Part shown: positions 1 to 8,389 of the stretch, piece by piece | How the letters are laid out: each line of letters opens with the position of its first letter | Numbering within the stretch: position 1 is the stretch's first letter | Assembly (NCBI RefSeq): GCF_002286815.1 | Contig: NZ_MUNM01000073.1 | Span: 94,718-158,717 of the forward strand | DNA length: 64,000 bases | Direction: 5' to 3' | From: Pseudomonas sp. PICF141 | GTDB lineage: Bacteria; Pseudomonadota; Gammaproteobacteria; Pseudomonadales; Pseudomonadaceae | Translations under genes and position numbers: made by a program | Notes under the pieces: model-generated | Seen by the model: only the letters and a program-made list of their open reading frames with translations | Database searches by the model: none | What the model was told of the DNA's origin: nothing

Positions 1-29
1 AATTTCCATCGAAAGCAAGGGAAGTCAGC

Positions 30-62
30 AAAAAAGGCGACCGGTTCTACGCGGGCGCCTTT
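30..62 (-). terminator. Hairpin downstream of fis
   Basis: Read on the minus strand, the arms AAAGGCG and CGCCTTT enclose a 16-nt loop and are followed by a T-run, as in a Rho-independent terminator. It begins 18 nt after the fis stop, so it probably ends the dusB-fis transcript. Confidence 0.7.
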
Positions 63-79
63 CTGGTTTGATTGAATGC

Positions 80-400
80 TTACAGCAAATCGTACTGCTT
101 GAGTTTCTTGCGCAGGGTGCCCCGGTTCAGCCCGAGCAGCTCACTGGCCTTGGTCTGGTTGCCCTTGACGTAGTTCATCACGCATTCGAGCAGGGGAGCC
201 TCGACTTCGGAAAGCACCAGGTTATACACATCCGTGACGGCAGCGCCCTCAAGGTGGGCGAAATAATTGTGCAGCGCCTTCTCGACACTCCCGCGAAGGG
301 TCTGACCTTCTTCGCTCGGCGTATTGAGGTGCTGTTTCAAATTCACGTTGTCGCTCACGGGTGTTGTTCCACTCACTAAAGTCTCGGTCATCATCGTCAT
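80..400 (-). CDS. fis: Nucleoid-associated protein Fis
   Basis: Fis is a small homodimeric DNA-bending protein that shapes the nucleoid and activates rRNA and growth-phase promoters. The 106-aa product has the conserved C-terminal helix-turn-helix (KASELLGLNRGTLRKKL), near-identical in all gamma-proteobacterial Fis proteins. An N-terminal part of about 25 residues is variable, as is normal in Pseudomonas. I chose the ATG of MTMMTETL because the longer reading frame would run deep into dusB. This start overlaps the dusB stop by 4 nt (ATGA), which implies translational coupling in the classical dusB-fis operon. A terminator-like hairpin follows. Confidence 0.95.
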   Translation of the reverse strand: MTMMTETLVSGTTPVSDNVNLKQHLNTPSEEGQTLRGSVEKALHNYFAHLEGAAVTDVYNLVLSEVEAPLLECVMNYVKGNQTKASELLGLNRGTLRKKLKQYDLL

Positions 401-1407
401 GCGGCCACCCCTTCTCCGTCCCCTGTCAGGCTCTTGTAACGTTCGGCGAAAAAGCCCCGAACGTAGGCGCATTGTGCTTCCGTATCTTCCAAACGATTGA
501 AGTGGGCGCGGAACTCCCTGGCGCCCGGCAAGGTTGCGAGATACCAGCCCACATGCTTGCGAGCTATGCGCACGCCCATGACGTCGCCATAGAAGGCATG
601 CAGCGCAGCCAGATGCTCAAGCAGAATACGTTCCACCTCGATCAGTTCCGGTGCCGGGAGTTTTTCGCCGGTACGCAGATAATGATCGATCTCACGAAAA
701 ATCCATGGCTGCCCCTGGGCAGCCCGACCTACCAACAGGCCATCGGCACCGGTCGCGTCGAGCACGTACCGGGCCTTCTCGGGCGAATCGATATCGCCAT
801 TGGCGAAGACCGGAATCGACACCGCCTGCTTGATCGCGGCAATGGTGTCGTACTCGGCTTCCCCGGTATACAGATCGGCACGGGTGCGGCCGTGTACCGC
901 CAACGCCGTGATGCCTGCCTGTTCGGCGATCTTCGCCACGGTCAGGCCATTCTTGTTCGCCCGGTCCCAGCCGGTGCGGATCTTCAGGGTAACCGGCACA
1001 TCGACCGCGGCCACGACGGCCTGCAGGATCTCGGTCACCAATGCTTCATCTTTCAACAGGGCGGAACCGGCGGCCTTGTTGCAGACCTTTTTCGCCGGAC
1101 AGCCCATGTTGATATCAATAATCTGCGCGCCCAGTTCGACATTGGCCCGGGCCGCATCCGCCAGCATCTGCGCATCGCCACCGGCGATCTGTACCGAGCG
1201 GGGCTCGGGATCACCTTCGTGGATCATGCGCATCCGCGATTTGCGGGTATTCCACAAGCTCATGTCGCTGGTGACCATTTCCGAGACTACAAGGCCGGCG
1301 CCCAGTCGCTTGCACAGCTGACGAAAGGGCTGATCGGTGACACCCGCCATAGGGGCGAGAATCAAGCCGTTGTGCAATGTATATGGACCGATGCGTACCG
1401 CCGACAT
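397..1407 (-). CDS. dusB: tRNA-dihydrouridine synthase B
   Basis: FMN- and NADPH-dependent enzyme that reduces uridine to dihydrouridine in the tRNA D-loop. The 336-aa protein is of normal length. It starts with the TIM-barrel signature LAPMAGVTDQPFR (about 17-29) and carries the catalytic cysteine in NMGCPAKKVC (Cys103). Further Dus motifs are VTLKIRTGW and VHGRTR, and FANGDI and GRAAQGQPW line the flavin site. It is the first gene of the dusB-fis operon and overlaps fis by 4 nt. The 183-nt gap upstream presumably carries the growth-regulated promoter. The start is supported by an AGGGA-type ribosome site. Confidence 0.95.
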   Translation of the reverse strand: MSAVRIGPYTLHNGLILAPMAGVTDQPFRQLCKRLGAGLVVSEMVTSDMSLWNTRKSRMRMIHEGDPEPRSVQIAGGDAQMLADAARANVELGAQIIDINMGCPAKKVCNKAAGSALLKDEALVTEILQAVVAAVDVPVTLKIRTGWDRANKNGLTVAKIAEQAGITALAVHGRTRADLYTGEAEYDTIAAIKQAVSIPVFANGDIDSPEKARYVLDATGADGLLVGRAAQGQPWIFREIDHYLRTGEKLPAPELIEVERILLEHLAALHAFYGDVMGVRIARKHVGWYLATLPGAREFRAHFNRLEDTEAQCAYVRGFFAERYKSLTGDGEGVAA

Positions 1408-1590
1408 AGGACTTCCCTGTTGTGGGGCCGGATCATGAGAGTTCGAAAAAGGGTTGGCATGATACCCGCTCTCGATGACTGGATAAAGGCTGAATTGAAC
1501 AAAATCTGAACAGTAATTTTGTTATTGCCAGCGGTTTGGTAGCGCAAGCAAAGCCGGAAAACGGCTGCCAGGCTGTAACACTCGAGCGTT

Positions 1591-2811
1591 TTACTCAGGG
1601 GAATGGAAGCTCAGGCTGTAATTCACCGCTTTGGCGCCTGGATCAAGAATATCCAGCGCGATGTGGATTGGCGTTTGCGGCGGCATCTCCGCCATCCCTT
1701 CGAGATCACCGCTGAGGTACTCGCCAGGTTTGAAGCGACGGCTGGCGATCAGGTGGCCGTTGAGGTCGGCAAAGCGCAGCTCCAGCAGCGGGAAGGGTTG
1801 TGAGAAGGGCGCGCGATTGTAGATGATCGCGTCGACCACCAGTGCGCCAGTGAAGTCCGGGTGGCTGCGGACCACCAGGTTGCTGCTTTTGACTTTTGCG
1901 ATGTCGACTTTGGACGGCACGGTGCAGCCGATGTGCGGGCACAGTTGCTGGAACCATGGACGGTACTGGTCCTGGCGTGCCAGTTCGTCGAAATGATAAG
2001 CGACGTATTGGCCGGCGAGGCCAGCGGCGCCGAGCAAAATCAGCAGCAGCCAGAAAAAGCGCCGGCCCCAGGGAGAGCGACGTTTTTGCCAATCCAGTTG
2101 CAACGGATCGTCGGTCAGATCCTCCAATACTTCCGCGCGCAACGCCGGTTCGCTGCGTTCACGTCGCTTGCGCAGGGGTTCGGCAGAGGGCCGGTCATTG
2201 TCGACTTCATCGGCAGTCGCCGACAGGCTGGCAAAGGGGATCGGGGCGTCGAGCGGGTCGTGCAGGCGCAGCTGCTGGATCTCGGGTTCGTCGTCCGGAT
2301 ACGTGGGCTCCAGCGACAGTGAAGGTTCGGTGCGCGAATGTTTGCTTGGTTCGATCGCAGGTTCTGGCGTGGGCGCGTCGGCGGTTTTTGCGCGGTCGGC
2401 GGCCGACTCACTGAAGAGACTGTCGGACCAGGGCACTTGGTCATGCTCGGTGGTATCGCGGCGAGCGCTGAGGCTGTCTTCGCGCGGCCGAGTGAATTCC
2501 ATGGTTGGCTGGATTTCCCGCTGTTCGAGCCGGGCGAGCTCTTCGTCCAGATCCAGGCTGTCCAGATCCATTTCTGCAGCGGTCCATTGCTTTTGGCTGA
2601 TGGCGCGCTGCACGGGCGGTTCGGTGGGCGTCGGTGCAACCGGTTTGACCGTTTCCTTGCCGGCCCGTTGCTCGAGTAACTGCCTGGCGGCGTTGAACAC
2701 CTGCAAACACGAGCCGCAACGAACTACTCCACGGGCCACGCTCAACTGAGCATGGCTGACGCGGAAGCTGGTTTGGCAATGCGGGCACTGGGTGACGAAG
2801 CTATCGGTCAT
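1591..2811 (-). CDS. Zinc-ribbon and DUF3426 membrane protein
   Basis: The 406-aa protein starts with an MJ0042-type zinc ribbon using two CxxC pairs (Cys9/Cys12 and Cys32/Cys35; QCPHC and RCGSC). A long, acidic, low-complexity stretch (about 70-240) follows, with many Glu, Asp, Ser and Pro residues. Next comes one transmembrane helix (about 250-272, FFWLLLILLGAAGLAGQYVA) and a C-terminal DUF3426 domain, likely periplasmic. The same architecture lies between prmA and dusB in other pseudomonads. No function is established. A cytoplasmic metal-bound head tethered to a periplasmic domain suggests a sensing or scaffolding role, which is inference. It lies 30 nt downstream of prmA and is probably cotranscribed with it. 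Confidence 0.85.
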   Translation of the reverse strand: MTDSFVTQCPHCQTSFRVSHAQLSVARGVVRCGSCLQVFNAARQLLEQRAGKETVKPVAPTPTEPPVQRAISQKQWTAAEMDLDSLDLDEELARLEQREIQPTMEFTRPREDSLSARRDTTEHDQVPWSDSLFSESAADRAKTADAPTPEPAIEPSKHSRTEPSLSLEPTYPDDEPEIQQLRLHDPLDAPIPFASLSATADEVDNDRPSAEPLRKRRERSEPALRAEVLEDLTDDPLQLDWQKRRSPWGRRFFWLLLILLGAAGLAGQYVAYHFDELARQDQYRPWFQQLCPHIGCTVPSKVDIAKVKSSNLVVRSHPDFTGALVVDAIIYNRAPFSQPFPLLELRFADLNGHLIASRRFKPGEYLSGDLEGMAEMPPQTPIHIALDILDPGAKAVNYSLSFHSPE

Positions 2812-2841
2812 GCGGAAATCCGGTTTATGCAGGCGCTCATT

Positions 2842-3720
2842 CTAGCGCCGACGGCCAGTAATGCGTACCCAGCCGTCGCGATTGGCAATCGGATCCAGAT
2901 CGAAGTCCTGAGCGTACGCGGCGGCGACTTCTTCACCTTGTTCGGCGAGGATGCCCGACAGTGCCAAACGACCGCCCGGCTTGACCAGGCTGGACAGTTG
3001 CGGAGCCAGCGAAACCAGCGGGCCGGCCAGAATGTTGGCGACCAGCACGTCGGCCTGAACCTGGGGCAGGTCTTGCGGCAGATACAACGCGAAGAGTTCG
3101 TCGGCAATGTTGTTGCGCCCGGCATTGTCGCGTGAGGCTTCCAGCGCCTGCACATCGATGTCGGTGCCGACGGCTTGCTTGGCGCCCAGCAACAGGGCGG
3201 CAATCGCCAGAATCCCCGAGCCGCAACCGAAGTCGAGCACGTTGCAACCTTTCAGGTCCTGACCGTCGAGCCATTCCAGGCACAGCGCGGTGGTCGGGTG
3301 AGTGCCGGTGCCGAACGCCAGGCCCGGGTCCAGCAGCAAGTTCACTGCGTCGGGTTCCGGCGCGGCATGCCAGCTCGGGACGATCCACAGGCGCTGACCG
3401 AAGCGCATCGGCTGGAAACCGTCCATCCAGCTGCGTTCCCAGTCCTGGTCTTCGATCACTTCGCTGTGGTGTTCGGGCAGCGGACTGCCAGTCAGCAGCT
3501 CAAGATGGGCCAGCACCGGACCAGGCTCGGTGCCACCTTCGAACAAGGCCAGCAAGTGAGTGTGCGACCACAACGGCGTGGTATTGAGTTCCGGTTCGAA
3601 AATCGGCTGATCTTCGGCGTCCATGAAGGTCACCGACACGGCGCCCACTTCAAGGAAAGCGTCTTCGTAGGTTTCGGCTTGTTCTGGGCTGATGGCGAGA
3701 CGGACTTGCAGCCAAGGCAT
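2842..3720 (-). CDS. prmA: Ribosomal protein L11 methyltransferase
   Basis: SAM-dependent methyltransferase that trimethylates ribosomal protein L11 at several amino groups. The product of about 292 aa has the usual N-terminal substrate-recognition domain (MPWLQVRLAIS to about residue 95), a linker and a Rossmann methyltransferase domain. The SAM motif is VLDFGCGSGILAIA, and the catalytic-loop segment is VLVANILAGPL. I took the ATG of MPWLQ rather than an upstream GTG because it has the better-spaced AAAGGTG ribosome site and matches P. aeruginosa PrmA. Its place beside accBC agrees with the conserved Pseudomonas order. Confidence 0.95.
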   Translation of the reverse strand: MPWLQVRLAISPEQAETYEDAFLEVGAVSVTFMDAEDQPIFEPELNTTPLWSHTHLLALFEGGTEPGPVLAHLELLTGSPLPEHHSEVIEDQDWERSWMDGFQPMRFGQRLWIVPSWHAAPEPDAVNLLLDPGLAFGTGTHPTTALCLEWLDGQDLKGCNVLDFGCGSGILAIAALLLGAKQAVGTDIDVQALEASRDNAGRNNIADELFALYLPQDLPQVQADVLVANILAGPLVSLAPQLSSLVKPGGRLALSGILAEQGEEVAAAYAQDFDLDPIANRDGWVRITGRRR

Positions 3721-3831
3721 GGCGGGCACCTTTGAAAAAATATGGATTGCAGCCTGGCGGGTTGCCAGAAACGCGCAAGTTTACGCGAGCGCGAGGCAGA
3801 AGACGACAAGACCGATATATGCGTGCTCTTC

Positions 3832-3920
3832 GTAGGCGCGAGGCTTGCCCGCGAAGAACGATGACGCGGTAAGTCTGAAACACCGTGGCGCCTGGTTCGC
3901 GGGCAAGCCTCGTTCCTACA
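3832..3920. repeat. REPIN-type inverted repeat (GCGGGCAAGCC)
   Basis: Two REP cores (GAGGCTTGCCCGCGAA and its complement TTCGCGGGCAAGCCTC) face each other around a 40-nt loop, with CGTAGG/TCCTACA flanks. The same core recurs at 26628, 45160 and 62223 in this window. It lies downstream of the accC terminator and upstream of prmA, outside any gene. Confidence 0.9.
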
Positions 3921-3933
3921 AAGAGCGCAGAAA

Positions 3934-3963
3934 CAACAAAGCCGCTCGAAAGCGGCTTTGTTG
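3934..3963 (-). terminator. Terminator after accC
   Basis: Perfect 13-bp stem (CAACAAAGCCGCT / AGCGGCTTTGTTG) with a 4-nt loop, 15 nt beyond the accC stop. Downstream on the minus strand it continues into a short T-rich stretch. It is the likely end of the aroQ-accB-accC transcript. Confidence 0.8.
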
Positions 3964-3977
3964 GTATGGATCACAGC

Positions 3978-5336
3978 TTAGTGCTTTTCGCCAGCCAGCT
4001 TGTGTTCCAGGTAGTGGATGTTGACTCCGCCTTCGCAGAAGCCAGCATCGCGGACCAGGTCACGGTGCAGCGGGATGTTGGTCTTGATCCCGTCGACCAC
4101 GATTTCGTCCAGCGCATTGCGCATGCGCGCCATGGCTTCGTCACGGGTGGCGCCGTAGGTGATCAGCTTGCCGATCAACGAATCGTAGTTCGGCGGAACG
4201 GCATAGCCACTGTACAGGTGCGAATCGACGCGAACGCCGTTGCCGCCTGGCGCGTGGAAATGCTTGACCGTGCCTGGGCTAGGCATGAAGGTTTTCGGGT
4301 CTTCGGCGTTGATCCGGCATTCCAGCGCGTGACCGCGGATAACGACGTCATCCTGGGTATACGACAGCTTGTTGCCAGCGGCGATGCTGAGCATCTCCTT
4401 GACGATGTCGATGCCGGTGACCATTTCCGATACCGGGTGTTCTACCTGGACACGAGTGTTCATCTCGATGAAGTAGAAGTGGCCGTTCTCGTACAGGAAC
4501 TCGAACGTGCCGGCGCCACGGTAGCCGATGTCGATGCAAGCCTTGACGCAGCGAGCGAGGACTTCAGCGCGTGCTTTCTCGTCGATGCCCGGTGCCGGCG
4601 CTTCTTCGAGAACCTTCTGGTGGCGACGTTGCAGCGAGCAATCGCGGTCGCCCAGATGGATAGCGTGGCCCTGGCCGTCGGAAAGAACTTGAACTTCCAC
4701 GTGGCGTGGGTTGGTCAGGAATTTTTCCAGGTAGACCATCGGGTTGCCGAACGCTGCGCCCGCTTCGGAGCGGGTCAGTTTCGCCGAGGAGATCAGGTCT
4801 TCCTCTTTGTACACCACGCGCATGCCGCGACCACCACCGCCGCCAGCGGCTTTGATGATCACCGGATAACCGACTTCGCGGCCGATGCCCAGAGCGGTTT
4901 CTTCGTCTTCCGGCAACGGGCCGTCGGAACCCGGAACGGTTGGAACGCCGGCGGCGATCATGGCGTGCTTGGCCGATACCTTGTCGCCCATCAGGCGAAT
5001 GGTCTCGGCTTTCGGGCCAATGAACGCGAAGCCGGAATTCTCGACCTGTTCGGCAAAGTCGGCGTTTTCCGCTAGAAAGCCGTAGCCTGGGTGGATAGCG
5101 GTAGCGCCAGTCACTTCAGCGGCGGCGATGATGGCCGGAATGTGCAGGTAAGAGTGCGCGGCCGAGGCCGGGCCGATGCAGACGGATTCGTCTGCCAGGC
5201 CCAGGTGCATCAGCTCTTTGTCGGCCTTGGAGTAAACGGCAACAGTCTTGATGCCCATCTCTTTGCAGGCACGCAGGATCCGCAGGGCGATCTCACCGCG
5301 GTTGGCGATCAGAACTTTTTCCAACTTCGCAGTCAT
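3978..5336 (-). CDS. accC: Acetyl-CoA carboxylase, biotin carboxylase subunit
   Basis: ATP-grasp enzyme that carboxylates the biotin of AccB, the first half-reaction of acetyl-CoA carboxylase and the entry to fatty-acid synthesis. The 452-aa protein has the N-terminal KVLIANRGEIALRI domain, the glycine-rich ATP loop AAGGGGGRGMRVV and the biotin-carboxylase signature VEVQVLSDGQGHAIHLGDRD. The active-site segment is FIEMNTRVQVEHPVSEM. The ATG of MTAKLEKVL fits the family start; a longer frame adds seven unsupported residues. It follows accB by 17 nt in the conserved accBC operon. Confidence 0.97.
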   Translation of the reverse strand: MTAKLEKVLIANRGEIALRILRACKEMGIKTVAVYSKADKELMHLGLADESVCIGPASAAHSYLHIPAIIAAAEVTGATAIHPGYGFLAENADFAEQVENSGFAFIGPKAETIRLMGDKVSAKHAMIAAGVPTVPGSDGPLPEDEETALGIGREVGYPVIIKAAGGGGGRGMRVVYKEEDLISSAKLTRSEAGAAFGNPMVYLEKFLTNPRHVEVQVLSDGQGHAIHLGDRDCSLQRRHQKVLEEAPAPGIDEKARAEVLARCVKACIDIGYRGAGTFEFLYENGHFYFIEMNTRVQVEHPVSEMVTGIDIVKEMLSIAAGNKLSYTQDDVVIRGHALECRINAEDPKTFMPSPGTVKHFHAPGGNGVRVDSHLYSGYAVPPNYDSLIGKLITYGATRDEAMARMRNALDEIVVDGIKTNIPLHRDLVRDAGFCEGGVNIHYLEHKLAGEKH

Positions 5337-5353
5337 CAAAGTTTCTCCGCGGT

Positions 5354-5827
5354 TCAAACGATGGTGAACAGCGGTTGGTCGTACTCAACCGGCTGGCCGT
5401 CTTCGACGAGGATGGATTCGATCACACCGCTGGCTTCAGCTTCGATGTGGTTCATCATCTTCATGGCTTCGACGATGCACAGGGTGTCGCCTTTCTTCAC
5501 GGTCTGGCCGACTTCAACGAAGGACGGCGAGGACGGCGAGGATTTGCGATAGAAAGTACCGACCATCGGCGAGCGCGCAACGTTGCCGTTCAGCGCAGGC
5601 GCAGCCGGGGCTGCAGGAGCAGCGGCGGCAACCGGAGCGGCAGCGACAGGTGCTGGCGCTGGCGCCGGTGCCGGAGCATGCATAGGAGCGGGAGCGTAGT
5701 ACTGCTGAGCCGGCGTCTTGCTGTGACGGCTGATGCGTACGGACTCTTCGCCTTCCTTGATCTCGAGTTCGTCGATACCGGACTCTTCCAGCAACTCGAT
5801 CAGTTTCTTAACTTTACGGATATCCAT
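5354..5827 (-). CDS. accB: Acetyl-CoA carboxylase, biotin carboxyl carrier protein
   Basis: Carrier protein whose biotin shuttles carboxyl groups from AccC to the AccAD transferase. The 157-aa protein has a short N-terminal helical domain (MDIRKVKKLIELLEESG). An Ala/Pro-rich flexible linker (about 38-85) follows, then the biotinyl domain (about 86-157) with the biotin-accepting lysine at about residue 123 in EAMKMMN. It is the upstream partner of accC. It begins 49 nt after the aroQ stop, so the three genes may share a transcript. Confidence 0.97.
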   Translation of the reverse strand: MDIRKVKKLIELLEESGIDELEIKEGEESVRISRHSKTPAQQYYAPAPMHAPAPAPAPAPVAAAPVAAAAPAAPAAPALNGNVARSPMVGTFYRKSSPSSPSFVEVGQTVKKGDTLCIVEAMKMMNHIEAEASGVIESILVEDGQPVEYDQPLFTIV

Positions 5828-5876
5828 GAATCATCAACTCCCAAGGGTCGGTCAGGGGGCGTTTAACGCTTGTTGT

Positions 5877-6329
5877 TCAAGCTGTTGCCTGTGTTTCAAG
5901 CTGCTCTAGGGCGGCCTCCAGGGCCAGTCGATAACCGCTGGCGCCAAGGCCGCAGATCACTCCCACCGCAACGTCGGAGAAGTAAGAGTGATGGCGGAAA
6001 GGTTCGCGTTTGTGCACGTTAGATAAATGCACTTCGATGAATGGGATGCTCACTGCCAGCAGCGCGTCACGTAATGCGACACTTGTATGCGTAAAAGCTG
6101 CTGGATTGATCAGGATGAAGTCCACACCTTCGCTGCGGGCAGCGTGGATGCGATCGATCAATTCGTACTCGGCGTTGCTTTGCAGATAGAGCAAATGGTG
6201 GCCGGCATTGCGTGCCCGCTGTTCCAGATCCTGATTGATCTGCGCCAGTGTCGTTGCACCGTAGACGCCCGGTTCCCGAGTGCCGAGCAGGTTCAGGTTG
6301 GGGCCGTGTAACACCAATAAGGTCGCCAT
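5877..6329 (-). CDS. aroQ: Type II 3-dehydroquinate dehydratase
   Basis: Converts 3-dehydroquinate to 3-dehydroshikimate, the third step of the shikimate pathway. The 150-aa length is typical for the dodecameric type II enzyme. Visible motifs are the N-terminal GPNLNLLGTREPGVYG with the catalytic tyrosine, QSNAEYELID, the INPAAFTHTSVALRD segment, and EVHLSNVHKREPFRHHSY with the catalytic histidine region. I used the ATG of MATLLVLHGPN because the upstream six codons are not family-like and an AGGAG-like site precedes it. Its place directly upstream of accBC is conserved in Pseudomonas. Confidence 0.95.
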   Translation of the reverse strand: MATLLVLHGPNLNLLGTREPGVYGATTLAQINQDLEQRARNAGHHLLYLQSNAEYELIDRIHAARSEGVDFILINPAAFTHTSVALRDALLAVSIPFIEVHLSNVHKREPFRHHSYFSDVAVGVICGLGASGYRLALEAALEQLETQATA

Positions 6330-6461
6330 CTGCCGCTCCTTTGTCATCTGTGTGCAATTGTCAGAACCCGGCGACTATGCCGCAAAGCCTTTGTGACTGT
6401 CCAGTTCTATGCAATAGCCAGCACGATGGCCGATGTTTACGCGAAATATATGACCGGGCAA

Positions 6462-8201
6462 TTAAATCTGGTCATTTGCTTTCGCAACACGTTCGGCGAA
6501 GTTTTTCGCGCTGATTTCGCCAATCACCCGCACATCGACACGTTCGACGCCGTCCTTGCCGAAAAACATCAGCGCCGGAGGACCGAATAGTTGGTAGCGG
6601 TCGAGCAGGGCGCGTTGTTCGGCGTTGCTGGCAGTGATGTCGAAACGAATCAATCGATAACCTTTGAGGCGTTTGACGACATTGGCATCGGTGAGCACTT
6701 CGTGTTCGATGACTTTGCAGCTGATGCACCAGTCGGCGTACCAATCGAGCAGCAGCGGTGTGCCATCGGCTTTGGCTTCGGCCAGAACGCGGTCCAGTTC
6801 GGCTGGCGTGGTGATGGTTTGCCAGTTGCCGGCGATGGGTGGTTGACCGTTGCTGGCGACATTGCGCGGTTGGCCAATGGGGTTGAACGGATCGGTCTGG
6901 CCACTGAAGGCGCCGTACCAGCAAGCCAGGGCATAAAACAGCAAGAACATCCCCAGCAATTGCCCCAGGCGTTTTCTGGGCGGTTTATAGACGAATTCCA
7001 GTGCGCCCATAAACAACCCGACGCCACCGGCGAGCAAGCCGATCAACAGCAAGGTGATCTGGCCCGGCAGTACCCGGCTGAGCAAGGCAATCGCCAGCCC
7101 GAGCAACAGCACCCCAATCGCATTTTTCACGTAGATCAGCCATGGCCCGCTTCTCGGCAGCCAGGCCGCGCCGCCGGTTGCTACCAGCAACAGCGGTGCA
7201 CCCATGCCCAGGCCGAGCATGAACAATTTCAAGCCGCCGCCCAGCGCATCGCCGCTGGCGCTGATGTATAGCAGCGCGCCGGCCAGCGGTGCCGATACAC
7301 ACGGCGAAACCAGCAGGCTCGACACCACGCCCAGCCCGGCCGCGCCCCACAATGAGCCGCCTTCGGTACGTCCGGCGATCCGGTCCAGGCGGCTGCTGAT
7401 GGCATGGGGGAGCTTCAGTTCGAATACACCAAACATGGCCAGGGCAAATACAACGAAAAACATCGCGAACGGCACCAGCACCCAAGCCGACTGCAAGCGC
7501 GCCTGAAGATTGAGCTGTGCGCCGAACATTCCCATCAAGGCGCCGAGCAGGGCGAAACAGAGGGCCATCGGCAATACGTAAGCCAGCGACAGGTTGAAGC
7601 CGCGTAACCCGCCAACCTGTCCGCGCAGGACCACCCCGGAGAGGATCGGCAGCATCGGCAGCACGCAGGGGGTGAAGGTCAGGCCCACTCCTGCAAGAAA
7701 AAACAGCGCCAGTTCGCGCCAGCTCCAGGCTGTGGTCGCGGCACCGTCGCCATCAATACTCAGGCGTTCGGTCTCAGGCGGATAACACAGGCCTTTGTCG
7801 GCACAGCCCTGATAGGTCACGACCAGCGTAAAGGCGCGTGAGTCGGTGCGTGGCAGTTCTACATCGAGAATGCCGTGGTAAACCTCGACATCGCCGAAGA
7901 ACTCATCGTGCTTTTGTTCGCCTTTGGGCAATTGCGCCGCGCCCAGGCCAATGTCGGCCGGGTCGGCGCGAAACTGGAAGCGATGGCGGTAGAGGTAGTA
8001 ACCCTCGGTAGCGACGAAACGCAGTTTGATCGATTGCGGCGTACTTTCTACCAGGCTCAACTTGAACGCTTCGCGCACCGGCAGGAAGTCGGCGCTGTTG
8101 TTGACTGAACCCAGGGTGGAACTGGGCCGACTGTCCAGCAACCCGGCGGCGGAGGCCGGCAGGGCGAGTACTAAAAACAGCAGGCAAAGCAAACGGCGCA
8201 T
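6462..8201 (-). CDS. dsbD: Thiol:disulfide interchange protein DsbD
   Basis: Inner-membrane protein that carries electrons from cytoplasmic thioredoxin to periplasmic DsbC, DsbG and cytochrome-c maturation. The 579-aa protein has a signal peptide (MRRLLCLLFLVLALPASA) and an N-terminal alpha domain whose cysteines lie in QGCADKGLCYPP. Eight or so membrane helices follow, with the paired cysteines TPCVLPM and SPCVSAP. The C-terminal thioredoxin domain has CISC in DWCISCKVIE. The ATG of MRRLLCLL gives a clean signal peptide; the longer frame would extend into a REP element. It lies next to aroQ as in P. aeruginosa (dipZ). Confidence 0.95.
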   Translation of the reverse strand: MRRLLCLLFLVLALPASAAGLLDSRPSSTLGSVNNSADFLPVREAFKLSLVESTPQSIKLRFVATEGYYLYRHRFQFRADPADIGLGAAQLPKGEQKHDEFFGDVEVYHGILDVELPRTDSRAFTLVVTYQGCADKGLCYPPETERLSIDGDGAATTAWSWRELALFFLAGVGLTFTPCVLPMLPILSGVVLRGQVGGLRGFNLSLAYVLPMALCFALLGALMGMFGAQLNLQARLQSAWVLVPFAMFFVVFALAMFGVFELKLPHAISSRLDRIAGRTEGGSLWGAAGLGVVSSLLVSPCVSAPLAGALLYISASGDALGGGLKLFMLGLGMGAPLLLVATGGAAWLPRSGPWLIYVKNAIGVLLLGLAIALLSRVLPGQITLLLIGLLAGGVGLFMGALEFVYKPPRKRLGQLLGMFLLFYALACWYGAFSGQTDPFNPIGQPRNVASNGQPPIAGNWQTITTPAELDRVLAEAKADGTPLLLDWYADWCISCKVIEHEVLTDANVVKRLKGYRLIRFDITASNAEQRALLDRYQLFGPPALMFFGKDGVERVDVRVIGEISAKNFAERVAKANDQI

Positions 8202-8263
8202 GACAATCTCGCGTATCGAAAGTGTGGGCATGATAGCGGACGTCGGAAGGGTATGCAGGAAGC

Positions 8264-8374
8264 ATGATCGTTCCCGCGCTCTGCGTGGGAATGCAGCCCG
8301 GGACGCTCTGCGTCCCAACAGTGGACGCAGAGCGTCCATTGAGGCGTTCCCACGCAGAGCGTGGGAACGATCAT
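8264..8374. repeat. GATCGTTCCC-type REPIN
   Basis: Outer arms ATGATCGTTCCC / GGGAACGATCAT enclose a second inverted pair (GGGACGCTCTGCGTCCCA / TGGACGCAGAGCGTCC). Related copies occur at 23583 and 41130. It fills most of the gap between dsbD and the chemoreceptor gene. Confidence 0.9.
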
Positions 8375-8389
8375 TGGGAAGAGAAACTG

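Noticed and set aside
3885..5075. Plus-strand frame of 396 codons opposite accC
   Set aside because: Antisense of a fully conserved gene, with no ribosome site or recognisable motif.
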